NCBI RefSeq assembly: GCF_000338275.1
Contig: NZ_ANMR01000005.1
Coordinates: forward strand, 1-56,614
Source: Staphylococcus xylosus NJ
GTDB taxonomy: Bacteria > Bacillota > Bacilli > Staphylococcales > Staphylococcaceae
DNA: 56,614 bases
Direction: 5' to 3'
Of the stretch, positions 44,897 to 54,763 are shown piece by piece; the first letter of the stretch is position 1; every line of letters starts with the position of its first letter. The position numbers and the translations under genes were made by a program. Under the pieces are notes generated by a model. That model was not told the origin of the DNA, searched no databases, and saw nothing but the letters and a program-made list of their open reading frames with translations.

Positions 44897-46354
44897 ATGA
44901 TTAATACACAAAAAGCTTTAGATATAAAAAATTTTATAGGTGGAGAGTGGATAAAACCTAAGTCCAATGAATACATTGATGTGTATAATCCAGCTACTGG
45001 AGAGAAAACTGGAGTTGTTGCTAAGTCTAATGCGGAAGATTTTGAAAGCGCTTACAAAAGTGCCTCAGAAGCCTTTAAAATATGGAAGAAAACGCCTGTA
45101 CCTAAAAGGTCAAGAATATTATTTAAATATCAACAATTATTAATTGAAAATCGTGAATTATTAACAGAAATTGTTACATTGGAAAATGGCAAAACACTTG
45201 CAGATGCAAGCGGAGAAGTACAAAGAGGTATTGAATGTGTAGAATTTGCTGCAGGCGCACCAACTTTAATGATGGGCGAACAACTACCAGATATTGCCAC
45301 GGGTATTGAGTCAGGTTTATACAGATATCCGATAGGTGTTGTAGGAGGTATTGCACCATTTAATTTTCCAATGATGGTGCCTTGTTGGATGTTTCCATTA
45401 GCGATTGCGTGTGGCAATACTTTTATATTGAAACCATCTGAGAAAACGCCGTTACTTGCTAACAAATTAGCTGAGTTATTTAAACAAGCTGGACTTCCTG
45501 ATGGCGTGTTAAACGTGGTACATGGTTCAGAGAATGTAGTAAATGGCATTTTAAATCATGAAGGTGTTGAAGCAGTGTCATTTGTTGGATCACAACCTGT
45601 AGCAGAATACGTATATAAAACAGCCGCAGCAAATGGTAAAAGAGTACAAGCATTAGCAGGAGCAAAAAATCATAGTATTGTCCTTGAAGATGCGGAATTA
45701 GATAACACTGTAACTAACATTATTAGCGCAGCTTTTGGTTCTGCAGGACAAAGATGTATGGCAGCTTCTGTAGTAGTAGCAGTTGGTAATATTGCAGATA
45801 GATTAATTAAACGCTTAAAAGTAGCTGCTGATGAGATTGTTATTGGAGATGGGGCCGATGAAAACACATTCCTTGGACCAGTTATAAGAAAAAATCAACA
45901 ACAACAAACATTAGAAAACATTGATAAAGGTGTCGAGGAAGGTGCAACGTTAGTAAAAGATGGAAGAAATATCGATGTAGATGGAAGTGGATACTTTGTT
46001 GGCCCGACTATTTTCGATCATGTGCGTACAGATATGAGTATTTGGGAAAAAGAATTATTTGCTCCTGTGTTATCTATTGTGCGCGTTGAAACGCTTGAAG
46101 AAGCAATTGCTGTAGCTAATAAATCTGAATTTGCGAATGGTGCATGCTTGTATACTGATAGCGCTAAAGCTGTTAGAGAATTTAGAGAAGAAATGGATTC
46201 TGGCATGTTAGGAATTAATTTAGGGGTGCCTGCACCTATGGCATTTTTCCCATTTTCTGGATTTAAAAATTCTTTCTATGGCGATTTACATGCTAACGGT
46301 AAAGATGGAGTTCACTTTTATACTAGAAAAAAAATGGTAACAGCACGTTATTAA
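44897..46354 (+). CDS. mmsA: CoA-acylating methylmalonate/malonate-semialdehyde dehydrogenase
   Basis: The product has 485 residues; AGGGGGAAGAG lies before the ATG. ALDH fold with [29 protein letters not shown] and the catalytic Cys in [11 protein letters not shown], all diagnostic of MmsA/IolA. It turns malonate semialdehyde plus CoA and NAD into acetyl-CoA (or methylmalonate semialdehyde into propionyl-CoA). It is first in the LysR-linked cluster and 21 bp before an aminotransferase that could supply malonate semialdehyde. Confidence 0.93.
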   Translation: MINTQKALDIKNFIGGEWIKPKSNEYIDVYNPATGEKTGVVAKSNAEDFESAYKSASEAFKIWKKTPVPKRSRILFKYQQLLIENRELLTEIVTLENGKTLADASGEVQRGIECVEFAAGAPTLMMGEQLPDIATGIESGLYRYPIGVVGGIAPFNFPMMVPCWMFPLAIACGNTFILKPSEKTPLLANKLAELFKQAGLPDGVLNVVHGSENVVNGILNHEGVEAVSFVGSQPVAEYVYKTAAANGKRVQALAGAKNHSIVLEDAELDNTVTNIISAAFGSAGQRCMAASVVVAVGNIADRLIKRLKVAADEIVIGDGADENTFLGPVIRKNQQQQTLENIDKGVEEGATLVKDGRNIDVDGSGYFVGPTIFDHVRTDMSIWEKELFAPVLSIVRVETLEEAIAVANKSEFANGACLYTDSAKAVREFREEMDSGMLGINLGVPAPMAFFPFSGFKNSFYGDLHANGKDGVHFYTRKKMVTARY

Positions 46355-46375
46355 CGAATGATTGGAGGGATTAAT

Positions 46376-47716
46376 ATGATTCAACAACAAAATCAAGAAA
46401 AAATAAAAGAAAAAGACGCTAATCAAGTTTGGCATGCTATGAAAGGTTCCGATAAAGATGTTAATAGATTGATTGTGGAATCTGCAGAAGGAGCTTGGGT
46501 AAAAGATATTGATGGTAATCAATACTTGGATGGTATGTCAGGTTTGTGGTGTGTCAACGTGGGATATGGCAGAACTGAAATTGCTGAAACAGCATATAAT
46601 CAATTAGAAAAGTTAGCTTATTTTCCTTTAGCTCACGGTCATAAACCTGCTGTTGAATTAGCTGAAAAATTAAATAGCTATTTAAATGATGAATACGTTT
46701 TTTTCTTTTCGAACAGTGGGTCTGAAGCAAATGAAACAGCTTTTAAAATAGCCCGTCAATACCATGAACAAAACGGGGAAAGCCAACGTACTAAATTTAT
46801 TTCAAGATACAGATCATATCACGGTAATACTATGGGTGCATTAGCTGCAACGGGACAAGCTGAAAGAAAATATAAATATGAGCCGTTAGCTCAAGGTTTT
46901 TTACATGTTGCTCCTCCTGATATGTATAGAAAGCCAAAAGATAATGAAACACTGGAGTCTGTTCAAGCGATAGACGAAGTAATGAAGTGGGAGCTTAGTT
47001 CCACAATTGCTGGTGTAATTATGGAACCTATTATTACTGGTGGTGGTATTTTAATGCCTCCTGAAAATTATTTAAAGAAAGTTAAGGAAACTTGTGAGAA
47101 ACATGGGGCTTTGATGATTGTAGACGAAGTGATTTGCGGATTTGGTAGAACAGGAAAAATGTTTGGTTTTATGAATTATGACATAAAGCCAGATATTATA
47201 ACTATGGCTAAAGGTATTACAAGTGGTTATATGCCATTATCAGTCACAGCTGTAAAAAAAGATTTATTTCAAAGTTTTTCAGGTGAAGACACATACTATC
47301 GATTAAGACATGTTAATACTTATGGTGGTAGCCCATCTGCGTGTGCAGTTGCCTTAAAAAACATAGAAATTTTAGAAAAAGAAGCCCTATTTAACCAATC
47401 AGAAATTTTAGGACAAAAACTATTAGATAGCTTAGAAGAATTGTTAACGCACCCTAATGTTGGTGATATTCGAGGTAAGGGGTTACTTTTAGGCATTGAA
47501 TTAGTGAAAGATAAAATAACAAAAACGCCAATAGATTCAGAAAAAAGTAACGGTATCGTTAAAATGTGTAAGGAAAAAGGTTTACTTGTAGGTAAAAATA
47601 GTGACACAGTGTCAGGTTATGACAATGTGATTCAATTAGCTCCCCCGCTTTCTATCACAATTGACGACCTTGATTTTATTATTAATACCTTGAAAGAAAG
47701 CATTAAGTCATTATAA
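46376..47716 (+). CDS. Class III aminotransferase (omega-amino acid:pyruvate type)
   Basis: The product has 446 residues from the ATG at 46376, with GGAGGG before it. PLP-binding motifs: VDEVICGFGRTGKMFG (Asp for the ring nitrogen) and the Schiff-base Lys in ITMAKGITSGYMP. The FFSNSGSEANETAFKIARQY segment is also typical. The best fit is beta-alanine:pyruvate or omega-amino acid:pyruvate aminotransferase. Product pairing with MmsA would route beta-alanine to acetyl-CoA and give alanine, which the alanine dehydrogenase in the cluster would oxidise. Confidence 0.88.
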   Translation: MIQQQNQEKIKEKDANQVWHAMKGSDKDVNRLIVESAEGAWVKDIDGNQYLDGMSGLWCVNVGYGRTEIAETAYNQLEKLAYFPLAHGHKPAVELAEKLNSYLNDEYVFFFSNSGSEANETAFKIARQYHEQNGESQRTKFISRYRSYHGNTMGALAATGQAERKYKYEPLAQGFLHVAPPDMYRKPKDNETLESVQAIDEVMKWELSSTIAGVIMEPIITGGGILMPPENYLKKVKETCEKHGALMIVDEVICGFGRTGKMFGFMNYDIKPDIITMAKGITSGYMPLSVTAVKKDLFQSFSGEDTYYRLRHVNTYGGSPSACAVALKNIEILEKEALFNQSEILGQKLLDSLEELLTHPNVGDIRGKGLLLGIELVKDKITKTPIDSEKSNGIVKMCKEKGLLVGKNSDTVSGYDNVIQLAPPLSITIDDLDFIINTLKESIKSL

Positions 47717-47740
47717 GTATATACAAAGGAGGTTTATTAC

Positions 47741-49261
47741 TTGGATAATCTAACTATTTTTGAAAGCGCTTTAAAAAACACTGGAGAAGTCAAGCCTATG
47801 TATATCAATGGTCAGTGGGTTAAAGGTGACCAAAAAAGAAAAATATATAACCCGGGCAATAACCAGGTGATTGACTCTGTCAGTGAAGGAGGAATTAAAG
47901 AAGTTAATAAGGCTGTTCAATCGGCTAAAGAAGCATTTTACCATCACGGATGGCGTGAATCTTATGCCAGAACTCGTGCAGATTTGCTATTAAAGGTAGC
48001 TTCTAAACTTGAAGAACAAAAAGACACATTCGCTAAAATAGAAACTTTAAATAATGGAAAAATATATGAAGATGCTCTAGTAGATGTTGAAGATGCAATT
48101 CATCAATTCAAATATTATGCAGGTTTAGCTATGCAACCACATGGTCAAACTTATGATGTGCCAGATGAAATACAAGCGATGGTTATTCGTGAGCCAGTAG
48201 GTGTAGTAAGTATCATTGTACCCTGGAATTTTCCTTTAGTTATGGCAGTACAAAAAATATCTGCTGCGTTAGCTGCTGGTTGTACTGTTATCGTTAAACC
48301 AGCAGGACAAACACCGTTAACAATCCAAAAATTATTTGAAATAATTGATGAAGTAGGGTTTCCAAATGGTGTTGTCAATTTAATATTTGGACCTGGATCA
48401 GTTGTTGGTGACACGTTAGTTAAACATAAAGATGTAGACAAAATAACCTTTACTGGTGGTACTGATACAGGTAAAAATATTATGAAAGATGCGGCTGATA
48501 CCATAAAAAAAATAGGATTAGAATTAGGTGGTAAATCTCCTAATATTGTATTTAGTGATTCAGATTTCGATACTGCTGTAGATTATGCAATGTTAGCTAT
48601 CTTTGCAGGCCAGGGGCAAGTATGTTCAGCAGGGTCACGCTTAATCGTTGAGAAAAGTATATATGACGATTTTGTAAGAGAATTAGTAGACAGAACTAAA
48701 AATATAAAAATTGGACCTGGCTGGGAACCGGACACAGAAATGGGACCTTTAATCTCTTCACAACATTTAAAGCAAGTGCTTGATTATGTCAATGCAGGAG
48801 TAGAAGAAGGTGCAACGTTACTCTGTGGTGGAAATCAATTACAAGAAGGTATATATGCTGAAGGTAATTATATGGAACCAACAATATTCACAGATACTAC
48901 CCCAGACATGCGGATTGTCCAAGAAGAGATATTTGGCCCCGTATTAGCAATACAAGTTTTTGAGACGGAGGAAGAAGCTTTAGCATTAGCAAATGGTACT
49001 GATTTCGGTTTAGCTGCTGCAGTATTTACAAATGATAGTGCAAAAGCCCAAAGAGTTATAAGAGCTGTGCATGCTGGCATCACATGGGTTAATTGTTATC
49101 ATCCAACATTTAATGAGGCGCCTTGGAGTGGTTACAAACAAAGCGGTATCGGAGGAGATTTAGGAACATATGGTTTTGAAGAATATTTAAACAAGAAGCA
49201 AGTTAATATTTCATTGGATGTGAAGCCTTCAGGTGCTTATCACTACAAAGGTAAATCTTAA
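47741..49261 (+). CDS. Aldehyde dehydrogenase (NAD(P)-dependent)
   Basis: The product has 506 residues and a TTG start (47741) with AAAGGAGG 8 nt upstream. VPWNFPLVMAVQKISAALAA, GLELGGKSPNIV (Glu base) and the catalytic Cys in GQGQVCSAGSR give the classical ALDH fold. In the hydroxyproline route the corresponding enzyme is alpha-ketoglutarate-semialdehyde dehydrogenase. The close relatives by pattern are betaine-aldehyde or general aldehyde dehydrogenases, so specificity is uncertain. Confidence 0.9.
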   Translation: MDNLTIFESALKNTGEVKPMYINGQWVKGDQKRKIYNPGNNQVIDSVSEGGIKEVNKAVQSAKEAFYHHGWRESYARTRADLLLKVASKLEEQKDTFAKIETLNNGKIYEDALVDVEDAIHQFKYYAGLAMQPHGQTYDVPDEIQAMVIREPVGVVSIIVPWNFPLVMAVQKISAALAAGCTVIVKPAGQTPLTIQKLFEIIDEVGFPNGVVNLIFGPGSVVGDTLVKHKDVDKITFTGGTDTGKNIMKDAADTIKKIGLELGGKSPNIVFSDSDFDTAVDYAMLAIFAGQGQVCSAGSRLIVEKSIYDDFVRELVDRTKNIKIGPGWEPDTEMGPLISSQHLKQVLDYVNAGVEEGATLLCGGNQLQEGIYAEGNYMEPTIFTDTTPDMRIVQEEIFGPVLAIQVFETEEEALALANGTDFGLAAAVFTNDSAKAQRVIRAVHAGITWVNCYHPTFNEAPWSGYKQSGIGGDLGTYGFEEYLNKKQVNISLDVKPSGAYHYKGKS

Positions 49262-49292
49262 TAAGCATTTTAAATTAAAGGTGGTGATGGTA

Positions 49293-50483
49293 ATGGATAG
49301 TTTTGATGTAGTCGTTATTGGAGGAGGTATTATTGGCTCAAGCGTAGCTTATTACTTGTCTAAAGAGGGATATAGTGTCGCTTTAGTGGAAAAAGGTGAC
49401 ATTGCCAGTGGAACTTCTAGTAGATGCGATGCCGTAGCACTAATTTGTGATAAAAAGCCTGGTATGGATACAGAAATTGGTTATAGAAGTATTCAATTAT
49501 ACAAAGAACTAGCTAAAGAATTCTCATTTGATTTCCAATTTTCTACAAGAGGTAGTTTATATGTTTGTGAAACTGAACAGGAATTAGAGATTGCAAGAAC
49601 CTATGTCAATCAACAAAGGGCTAACGGTTATGATATGAAGACAGTTAGTCATGAAGAGTTACCAGATATCGAGAGACATTTAGCGAATGATTTAGCAGGA
49701 GGAGTATGGACAGAAACCGACTCCACAATGAATCCATATTTAGTGTGTTATGCATTTATTGAAGAAGCAAAAAAATATGGATTAACAGTATTTACAAATG
49801 AAGAAGTTAAAGAAATCACACAAGGGCCTAATGGATCTGTAGAAGCAGTTAAAACCTCAACGAAAACAATTTATACTAATACAGTCGTTAACTGTGCAGG
49901 AGTATGGGCTAGTAAAATCGGTGCCCTAGTTAATATTAATATTCCAATTAGACCGAGGAAAGGCTTGATTTTAGTAACTGAAAAAACAAAAAATATTGTC
50001 CACCAAAAAGTACATGAATTTGGATATATGTTATCGAAATTTGAAGATATAAGTTACAAAAGAAATGTGAGTGATTTAGTAGAGCGTAATAATATCGCAT
50101 TTACGATAGAACCTACAGAAGCTAATAACTATTTAGTTGGAGGACATAGAGATTTTACCGGTTATGATACAAGTACTGATCATGAGGTGATGAAGGGTAT
50201 AGCAGAAAGAGCCACGAGATTTTTACCAATTTTAAAAAATGTGAATTGCATTCGTGCTTATGCAGGTATTAGACCATGGGTCGTAGATCACTTACCTATC
50301 ATTTCAGAAGTAGATGAAGTCCCAGGGTATTATATAGCAAGCGGTCATGAAGGCGATGGCATTAGTATGGCTCCAATAACCGGAAAAATGATGACTGAAC
50401 TTATTTCTCAAAAACCAACAGAATTTAATATCGAAAGTCTTAAATTTTCAAGATATAAAGCAGTAGATAATTTAAATATATAG
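49293..50483 (+). CDS. DAO-family FAD oxidoreductase (D-imino/amino acid dehydrogenase subunit)
   Basis: The product has 396 residues from the ATG at 49293 (AGGTGG 8 nt upstream); a longer frame from 49233 overlaps the preceding gene. The FAD site is VVVIGGGIIGSSVAYYLSKE at the start, GTSSRCDA follows, and GHEGDGISMAPITGKMM closes the fold. It is the glycine-oxidase/HcnC type. With the 2Fe-2S and FAD subunits downstream it would form a membrane-independent D-hydroxyproline dehydrogenase-like complex. The substrate is inferred. Confidence 0.88.
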   Translation: MDSFDVVVIGGGIIGSSVAYYLSKEGYSVALVEKGDIASGTSSRCDAVALICDKKPGMDTEIGYRSIQLYKELAKEFSFDFQFSTRGSLYVCETEQELEIARTYVNQQRANGYDMKTVSHEELPDIERHLANDLAGGVWTETDSTMNPYLVCYAFIEEAKKYGLTVFTNEEVKEITQGPNGSVEAVKTSTKTIYTNTVVNCAGVWASKIGALVNINIPIRPRKGLILVTEKTKNIVHQKVHEFGYMLSKFEDISYKRNVSDLVERNNIAFTIEPTEANNYLVGGHRDFTGYDTSTDHEVMKGIAERATRFLPILKNVNCIRAYAGIRPWVVDHLPIISEVDEVPGYYIASGHEGDGISMAPITGKMMTELISQKPTEFNIESLKFSRYKAVDNLNI

Positions 50484-50494
50484 GAGGAATTATT

Positions 50495-51391
50495 ATGTAT
50501 AGACCAATAGGAATGATCCCAGCAATGCCAACACCTTTGAATGAGGACGAGTCAATCAATTTCTCAGGATATGAAAAATTAATTAATCATCTAATAGATG
50601 GTGGTGTTCATTGTTTATTAGCAGGAGGAAGTACTGGAGAATATTCAATGATGTCTACAGAAGAGAGGAAAGAAGTGCTAAAAGCAGCCGTAGATTATGC
50701 AGATGGGCGAGTACCTATAATGGCTGGAACAAGCGAGCATCGTTTAAATGAAACGATTGAATTAACAAAATATGCAGAAGAAATTGGTGCAGATTGTGCT
50801 CTGATTATCACGCCTTATTATATGCAAACAAGCGAAGAGGGTATTAAAAATTATTATGAACAAGTAGCAAAAGCTACCAATATTGGTATCGTTATTTATC
50901 ATTACCCTGGTGCGACAAATGTAACATTGACCCCGGAATTTATTGCGGAATTAAGTGAAATAGAGGGAATAGTTGGAGTTAAAAACACTACTGATCAAGA
51001 ACATACATGTAAAGCCATAGCATTAACCAAAGATAATGAAGGATTTTCAGTTCTAACGGGTTCAGAGCATTTAATTTTACCTACGTTAGCAGTTGGAGGG
51101 GATGGTGCGACAGGTATTATTCACAATTTAGTACCTGATCAAATAGTGGAGATGTATGATTTATTTAAAAATAAAAAAGATATTGATGGTGCTTTAAAGA
51201 TTAACCAGAGATTATTGCCTCTTTATGACTATGTGGAAGCTGAGCCAGTGCCAGGTCCAATTAAAGCAGGATTAGATTTAATTGGATTAGAAGGAGGTAA
51301 TGTTCGCGACCCTCTAGTTGAAGCATCAAATGAATTAAAAGAGAAAATGCGTGAAACTTTAAATCGTTTAGATTATAAACTCAATATATAA
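50495..51391 (+). CDS. DapA-family lyase/deaminase
   Basis: The product has 298 residues; AGGAGG precedes the ATG. TIM-barrel features: AGGSTGEYSMMSTEER (substrate loop), the Tyr in VIYHYPGATN and the Schiff-base Lys in IVGVKNTTD (about residue 163). DHDPS-family members in such clusters act as 1-pyrroline-4-hydroxy-2-carboxylate deaminase, giving alpha-ketoglutarate semialdehyde. True DapA is unlikely because no lysine genes are near. Confidence 0.88.
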   Translation: MYRPIGMIPAMPTPLNEDESINFSGYEKLINHLIDGGVHCLLAGGSTGEYSMMSTEERKEVLKAAVDYADGRVPIMAGTSEHRLNETIELTKYAEEIGADCALIITPYYMQTSEEGIKNYYEQVAKATNIGIVIYHYPGATNVTLTPEFIAELSEIEGIVGVKNTTDQEHTCKAIALTKDNEGFSVLTGSEHLILPTLAVGGDGATGIIHNLVPDQIVEMYDLFKNKKDIDGALKINQRLLPLYDYVEAEPVPGPIKAGLDLIGLEGGNVRDPLVEASNELKEKMRETLNRLDYKLNI

Positions 51392-51447
51392 TAGTTTATT
51401 TTTACCCTATTTAAAATGAATATAGGTAAGAGAATGGAGATAGGATT

Positions 51448-52233
51448 ATGAAAACCACAAAAAAAATTACCGAATATGGATTTGTGACTTCTAATGATGA
51501 TGCAAAGATAAATATAAAAAAAGGCCAATACGTATCAGGTTTTTCAGTAGGAATTTTATGTTTAGATGAGTGTTGGTATCCTGTAATTCCGGGGAACGTA
51601 GCTAATTTATCGACGTATGATTTTCCAGTTCTTACAAAAGTAGTTCCTAATTGTACACAAAAAAGGATACACGTTGGGGACCCCACTTTAGTTAATGATA
51701 TTATAGCAAGTGCTATACAATTAGAAAGGGAAGGCGCCAAAGCAATTTGTGGCGCTTGTGGTTTCTTTGGTAATTATCAGAAAGAAATAGCAGAAGCAGT
51801 AAATATTCCTGTATTCCTTTCTAGTTTAGTACAGGTACCTTGGATTGAAACAGGACTTAAGTCTAACCAAAAAATCGGTATACTTACAGCTGATAAAAAA
51901 GGTATAACTAAAAATTTATTATTTAATTGTAATGTAGTGAATTATGACAACATAGTTATTAAAGATTTGAGAGAATTGACTGAATTTTCTGGAATCGTGG
52001 ATAGTAGAGGTAATTTTGATAATGAAACTATGAAAGAAGAAATTATACAAGCAACAATAGAATTATTAGCTGAAAATACTGATTTAGGTGCTATTTTATT
52101 AGAATGTAGTGATCTACCACCTTATGCGTCCTTAATTCAACATACGGCAGGCTTACCAGTATTCGATTTTATTACAATGATTAAATGGGTCCATATGGCA
52201 ACGGCTCAAAAACCTTACACAGGTTTTGTTTAA
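51448..52233 (+). CDS. Asp/Glu/hydantoin racemase-superfamily protein
   Basis: The product has 261 residues. The two-Cys racemase pattern is seen: GACGFFGNYQKEIA (about residue 107) and LECSDLPPYASLIQ (about 218). KIGILTADKK supports the Asp/Glu racemase fold. It lies between the DapA-like and the [2Fe-2S] genes. In known hydroxyproline clusters an epimerase of the proline-racemase family holds this role; none is visible here, so this protein may replace it. That is inference. Confidence 0.8.
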   Translation: MKTTKKITEYGFVTSNDDAKINIKKGQYVSGFSVGILCLDECWYPVIPGNVANLSTYDFPVLTKVVPNCTQKRIHVGDPTLVNDIIASAIQLEREGAKAICGACGFFGNYQKEIAEAVNIPVFLSSLVQVPWIETGLKSNQKIGILTADKKGITKNLLFNCNVVNYDNIVIKDLRELTEFSGIVDSRGNFDNETMKEEIIQATIELLAENTDLGAILLECSDLPPYASLIQHTAGLPVFDFITMIKWVHMATAQKPYTGFV

Positions 52234-52293
52234 CTATAATGATATAAATTTGAGGAAGTAGAATTAATTTAAGTTTAATAAGGTGGGATAATC

Positions 52294-52572
52294 ATGAATC
52301 AACAAAGCCCAATTGTCTGTAGATGTGAGGAAGTAACGTTAGAAGAAATCAACCAAACTATCAATACTTATCAATGTTCCGCACGCGAAGTCAAGTTACG
52401 TACAAGAGCAGCTATGGGATGTTGTGGTGGTAGGACATGTCGTCATATGGTAGATCAAATTATTCAAACATATAATGAAAATCATTTCTCAGATGAGATT
52501 TCTTTAAGTTATAGGCCTCCAGTAAGGCCAGTAAACTTTGCTGACTTGGCTGAGTTAGGAGGAGATAAGTAA
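52294..52572 (+). CDS. BFD-like [2Fe-2S] protein, free-standing subunit
   Basis: The product has 92 residues. Four Cys ligands are seen: VCRCEEVT (CxC) and GCCGGRTC. RPPVRPVNFADLAELG closes the domain. This is the C-terminal domain that is normally fused to the HcnB-type FAD subunit. Here it is a separate gene. It overlaps the ferredoxin gene by one base (TAATG), so they form one unit. Confidence 0.9.
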   Translation: MNQQSPIVCRCEEVTLEEINQTINTYQCSAREVKLRTRAAMGCCGGRTCRHMVDQIIQTYNENHFSDEISLSYRPPVRPVNFADLAELGGDK

Positions 52573-52868
52573 TGACAACCAGAATCACAGATCATCCAAT
52601 ATTAGGGAAGTTAGAAAATCAAAAGAAAGTAAACTTTACTTTTGATAATACACGTATTGAAGCTTTTGAAGGCGATACTATAGCGTCAGCATTATTGGCT
52701 GCTGGTTATCGAAAAATTAGAGAGCATGAAGAAAGCGGTAATGCACGTGGTATATATTGCAACATCGGTCATTGCTTTGAATGTAGAGTACAATTAAATG
52801 ATAAAGTTGTAAGAGCATGTATAACAAGTGTACAAGAAGGTATATCGGTCTATTCATTAAGGAAGTGA
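52572..52868 (+). CDS. HcnA-like [2Fe-2S] ferredoxin subunit
   Basis: The product has 98 residues. The plant-type cluster is in YCNIGHCFECRV with the last Cys in VVRACITSV. Small subunits of this type (HcnA, D-hydroxyproline dehydrogenase gamma subunit) pass electrons between the flavoproteins. It is coupled to the BFD-like gene upstream and the FAD gene is 5 bp downstream. Confidence 0.9.
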   Translation: MTTRITDHPILGKLENQKKVNFTFDNTRIEAFEGDTIASALLAAGYRKIREHEESGNARGIYCNIGHCFECRVQLNDKVVRACITSVQEGISVYSLRK

Positions 52869-52873
52869 TATAA

Positions 52874-54073
52874 ATGTGGGATTTTTTAGTCATTGGTGCT
52901 GGTCCAGCAGGGTTGAAAGCAGGTATAAAAGCGGCAGAGAATGGTATAAGAACAAAAGTGATAGATGAATTTCCTAAACCTGGGGGTCGATTATTAGGCC
53001 AATTATATCAAGATAATAATGGCGAATGGTGGAATGGAATAAAAGAAGCAGAAGCTTTAGTACGTAAAGCAGAAAGTTTAAATATTAATATAGAATGTGG
53101 TCTTTCTGTATACGATTTAGAAAGTAAAGAGGACTGTTGGGTTGTACATACAGAAAACAGTGCGATCCAAACAAAACATCTTCTTTTAGCAACTGGGGCA
53201 AGTGAAAAGCATTTTCCATTGTCAGGGTGGACATTACCAGGAACAATGTCTATTGGAGCAGCCCAAGTTATGAGCAATGTTCATCGAGTGAAACCAGGAG
53301 ATAATTGTATTGTAATAGGCGTGAATGTGTTGTCCCTTTCAATAGCAGAAGAATTAAATATGTGTGGTGTAAACGTTAAGGCGATTGTATTACCAGTAAC
53401 ACATCAAATAGATGAACAAGCTGCCAAGCCACAAGAAGTTATTTCAAGATTAATGAATTTAACACACTTGGCACCTTCAAGAATACTTAAAATATTAGGA
53501 AGCATTGGAAAGTTATTACCCGCCAATTTAATTGCTAAGATTTACCCTAAACAGGGAATAAAGATGAATGGGATACCTATAAAACTTAAAACTGCTGCTC
53601 AAGAGATTGTGGGACAAGATACAGTAGAAGGTGTGGAATTAGTAGATATCGATAAAGAAGGTGTGGTGATACCTAAAACAGAAAAGGTAGAACAAGTAGA
53701 TGTAGTTTGTATATCAGGAGGATTAACTCCTTTAGCTGAACTTGCCTCTGTAGCAGGGTGTGAATTTAAGTATGTCGAAGCGTTAGGTGGATATGTCCCT
53801 GTTCATAATGAGAAAATGGAAACTTCTATTTCAAATTTGTATGTTGCTGGAAATATTACAGGAGTAGAAAGTGCCAAAGTAGCAATGGCTCAAGGTGAGG
53901 TAGCTGGTTTAAGTGTAGTTAAAAAGCAGTTTGATAACAATGAAATTATAGTTAAACAAGTCGATGATGCTATTGAGAAAGTAAAAAGAGTTAGAGATGA
54001 AGCATTAATCCAATTTCAACCCCATATTGATAAAGAGCGTACAAAATTATATCAACAAAGTGTTGAAAATTAA
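52874..54073 (+). CDS. HcnB-like FAD/NAD oxidoreductase subunit
   Basis: The product has 399 residues. The FAD site is LVIGAGPAGLKAGIKAAENG at the start, and LLATGASEKHFPLSGW and LYVAGNITGVESAKVAMAQG are also typical. Its C terminus ends after the Rossmann folds and lacks the [2Fe-2S] BFD domain, which is encoded separately upstream. It is the electron-accepting subunit of the predicted DAO/HcnA/HcnB dehydrogenase. Confidence 0.88.
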   Translation: MWDFLVIGAGPAGLKAGIKAAENGIRTKVIDEFPKPGGRLLGQLYQDNNGEWWNGIKEAEALVRKAESLNINIECGLSVYDLESKEDCWVVHTENSAIQTKHLLLATGASEKHFPLSGWTLPGTMSIGAAQVMSNVHRVKPGDNCIVIGVNVLSLSIAEELNMCGVNVKAIVLPVTHQIDEQAAKPQEVISRLMNLTHLAPSRILKILGSIGKLLPANLIAKIYPKQGIKMNGIPIKLKTAAQEIVGQDTVEGVELVDIDKEGVVIPKTEKVEQVDVVCISGGLTPLAELASVAGCEFKYVEALGGYVPVHNEKMETSISNLYVAGNITGVESAKVAMAQGEVAGLSVVKKQFDNNEIIVKQVDDAIEKVKRVRDEALIQFQPHIDKERTKLYQQSVEN

Positions 54074-54097
54074 ACATAATATAAAGGAGTATTAGAT

Positions 54098-54697
54098 ATG
54101 AAAATTTTATTAATTGGTGCCACAGGAAATATTGGAGAAGTAGTCTATGAAGAGTTAAAAGATGAAGCAGAAATTATACCAGCACATAGAAATAATTCTG
54201 AATATTCAGTTGATATTACTTCTCAAGAAAGTATTAAAGCATTATTAGAAAAAATAGGTGAAGTTGATGGGATTATATGTACCTCAGGAGCAGCAACATT
54301 TAATAAAGTAACAGATTTGACTCCAGAACAGAATATGGTAGCAGTCAATAGTAAACAATTAGGACAAATAAATTTAGTGTTACTTGGTTTAGATTATATT
54401 AAAGATAATGGATTTATTACTCTTACTACAGGAATCTTAATGGATGACCCAATTAAAACGGCTGCTTCTGCAGCAATGGCAAACGGAGGCGTAGCGGCAT
54501 TTGTCAAATCCGCATCTATTGAACTGCCAAGAGGTATTCGTATTAATCATGTTAGTCCCACAATGTTAGAAAAAGCAAAAGACAAATATGGACAACTTTT
54601 CCAAGGTTACTATCCAGCATCTTCAAAACGTATCGGCTTAGCTTATAGAAAAAGCGTTTTCGGTTCTCAAACTGGACAGGCTTATAACGTATATTAA
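54098..54697 (+). CDS. Short SDR-family protein (199 aa)
   Basis: AAGGAG lies before the ATG. LLIGATGNIGEVVYEEL is the cofactor loop at residues 4-20. In the usual YxxxK place it reads ANGGVAAFVKSASIELPRGI: the Lys is present but Tyr is Asn. This short SDR group is often annotated as short-chain dehydrogenase. The role in the pathway is unclear. It lies 24 bp after the HcnB-like gene. Confidence 0.78.
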   Translation: MKILLIGATGNIGEVVYEELKDEAEIIPAHRNNSEYSVDITSQESIKALLEKIGEVDGIICTSGAATFNKVTDLTPEQNMVAVNSKQLGQINLVLLGLDYIKDNGFITLTTGILMDDPIKTAASAAMANGGVAAFVKSASIELPRGIRINHVSPTMLEKAKDKYGQLFQGYYPASSKRIGLAYRKSVFGSQTGQAYNVY

Positions 54698-54763
54698 TTA
54701 CAAGATACGTAGATGGATTGAATATATTTGTCTTGCTTCTTTATAAACAAAGGGGGATAAACA

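Noticed and set aside
45130..45867. Several minus-strand frames within the mmsA gene
   Set aside because: They are shadows of a well-conserved dehydrogenase gene and show no family motif.
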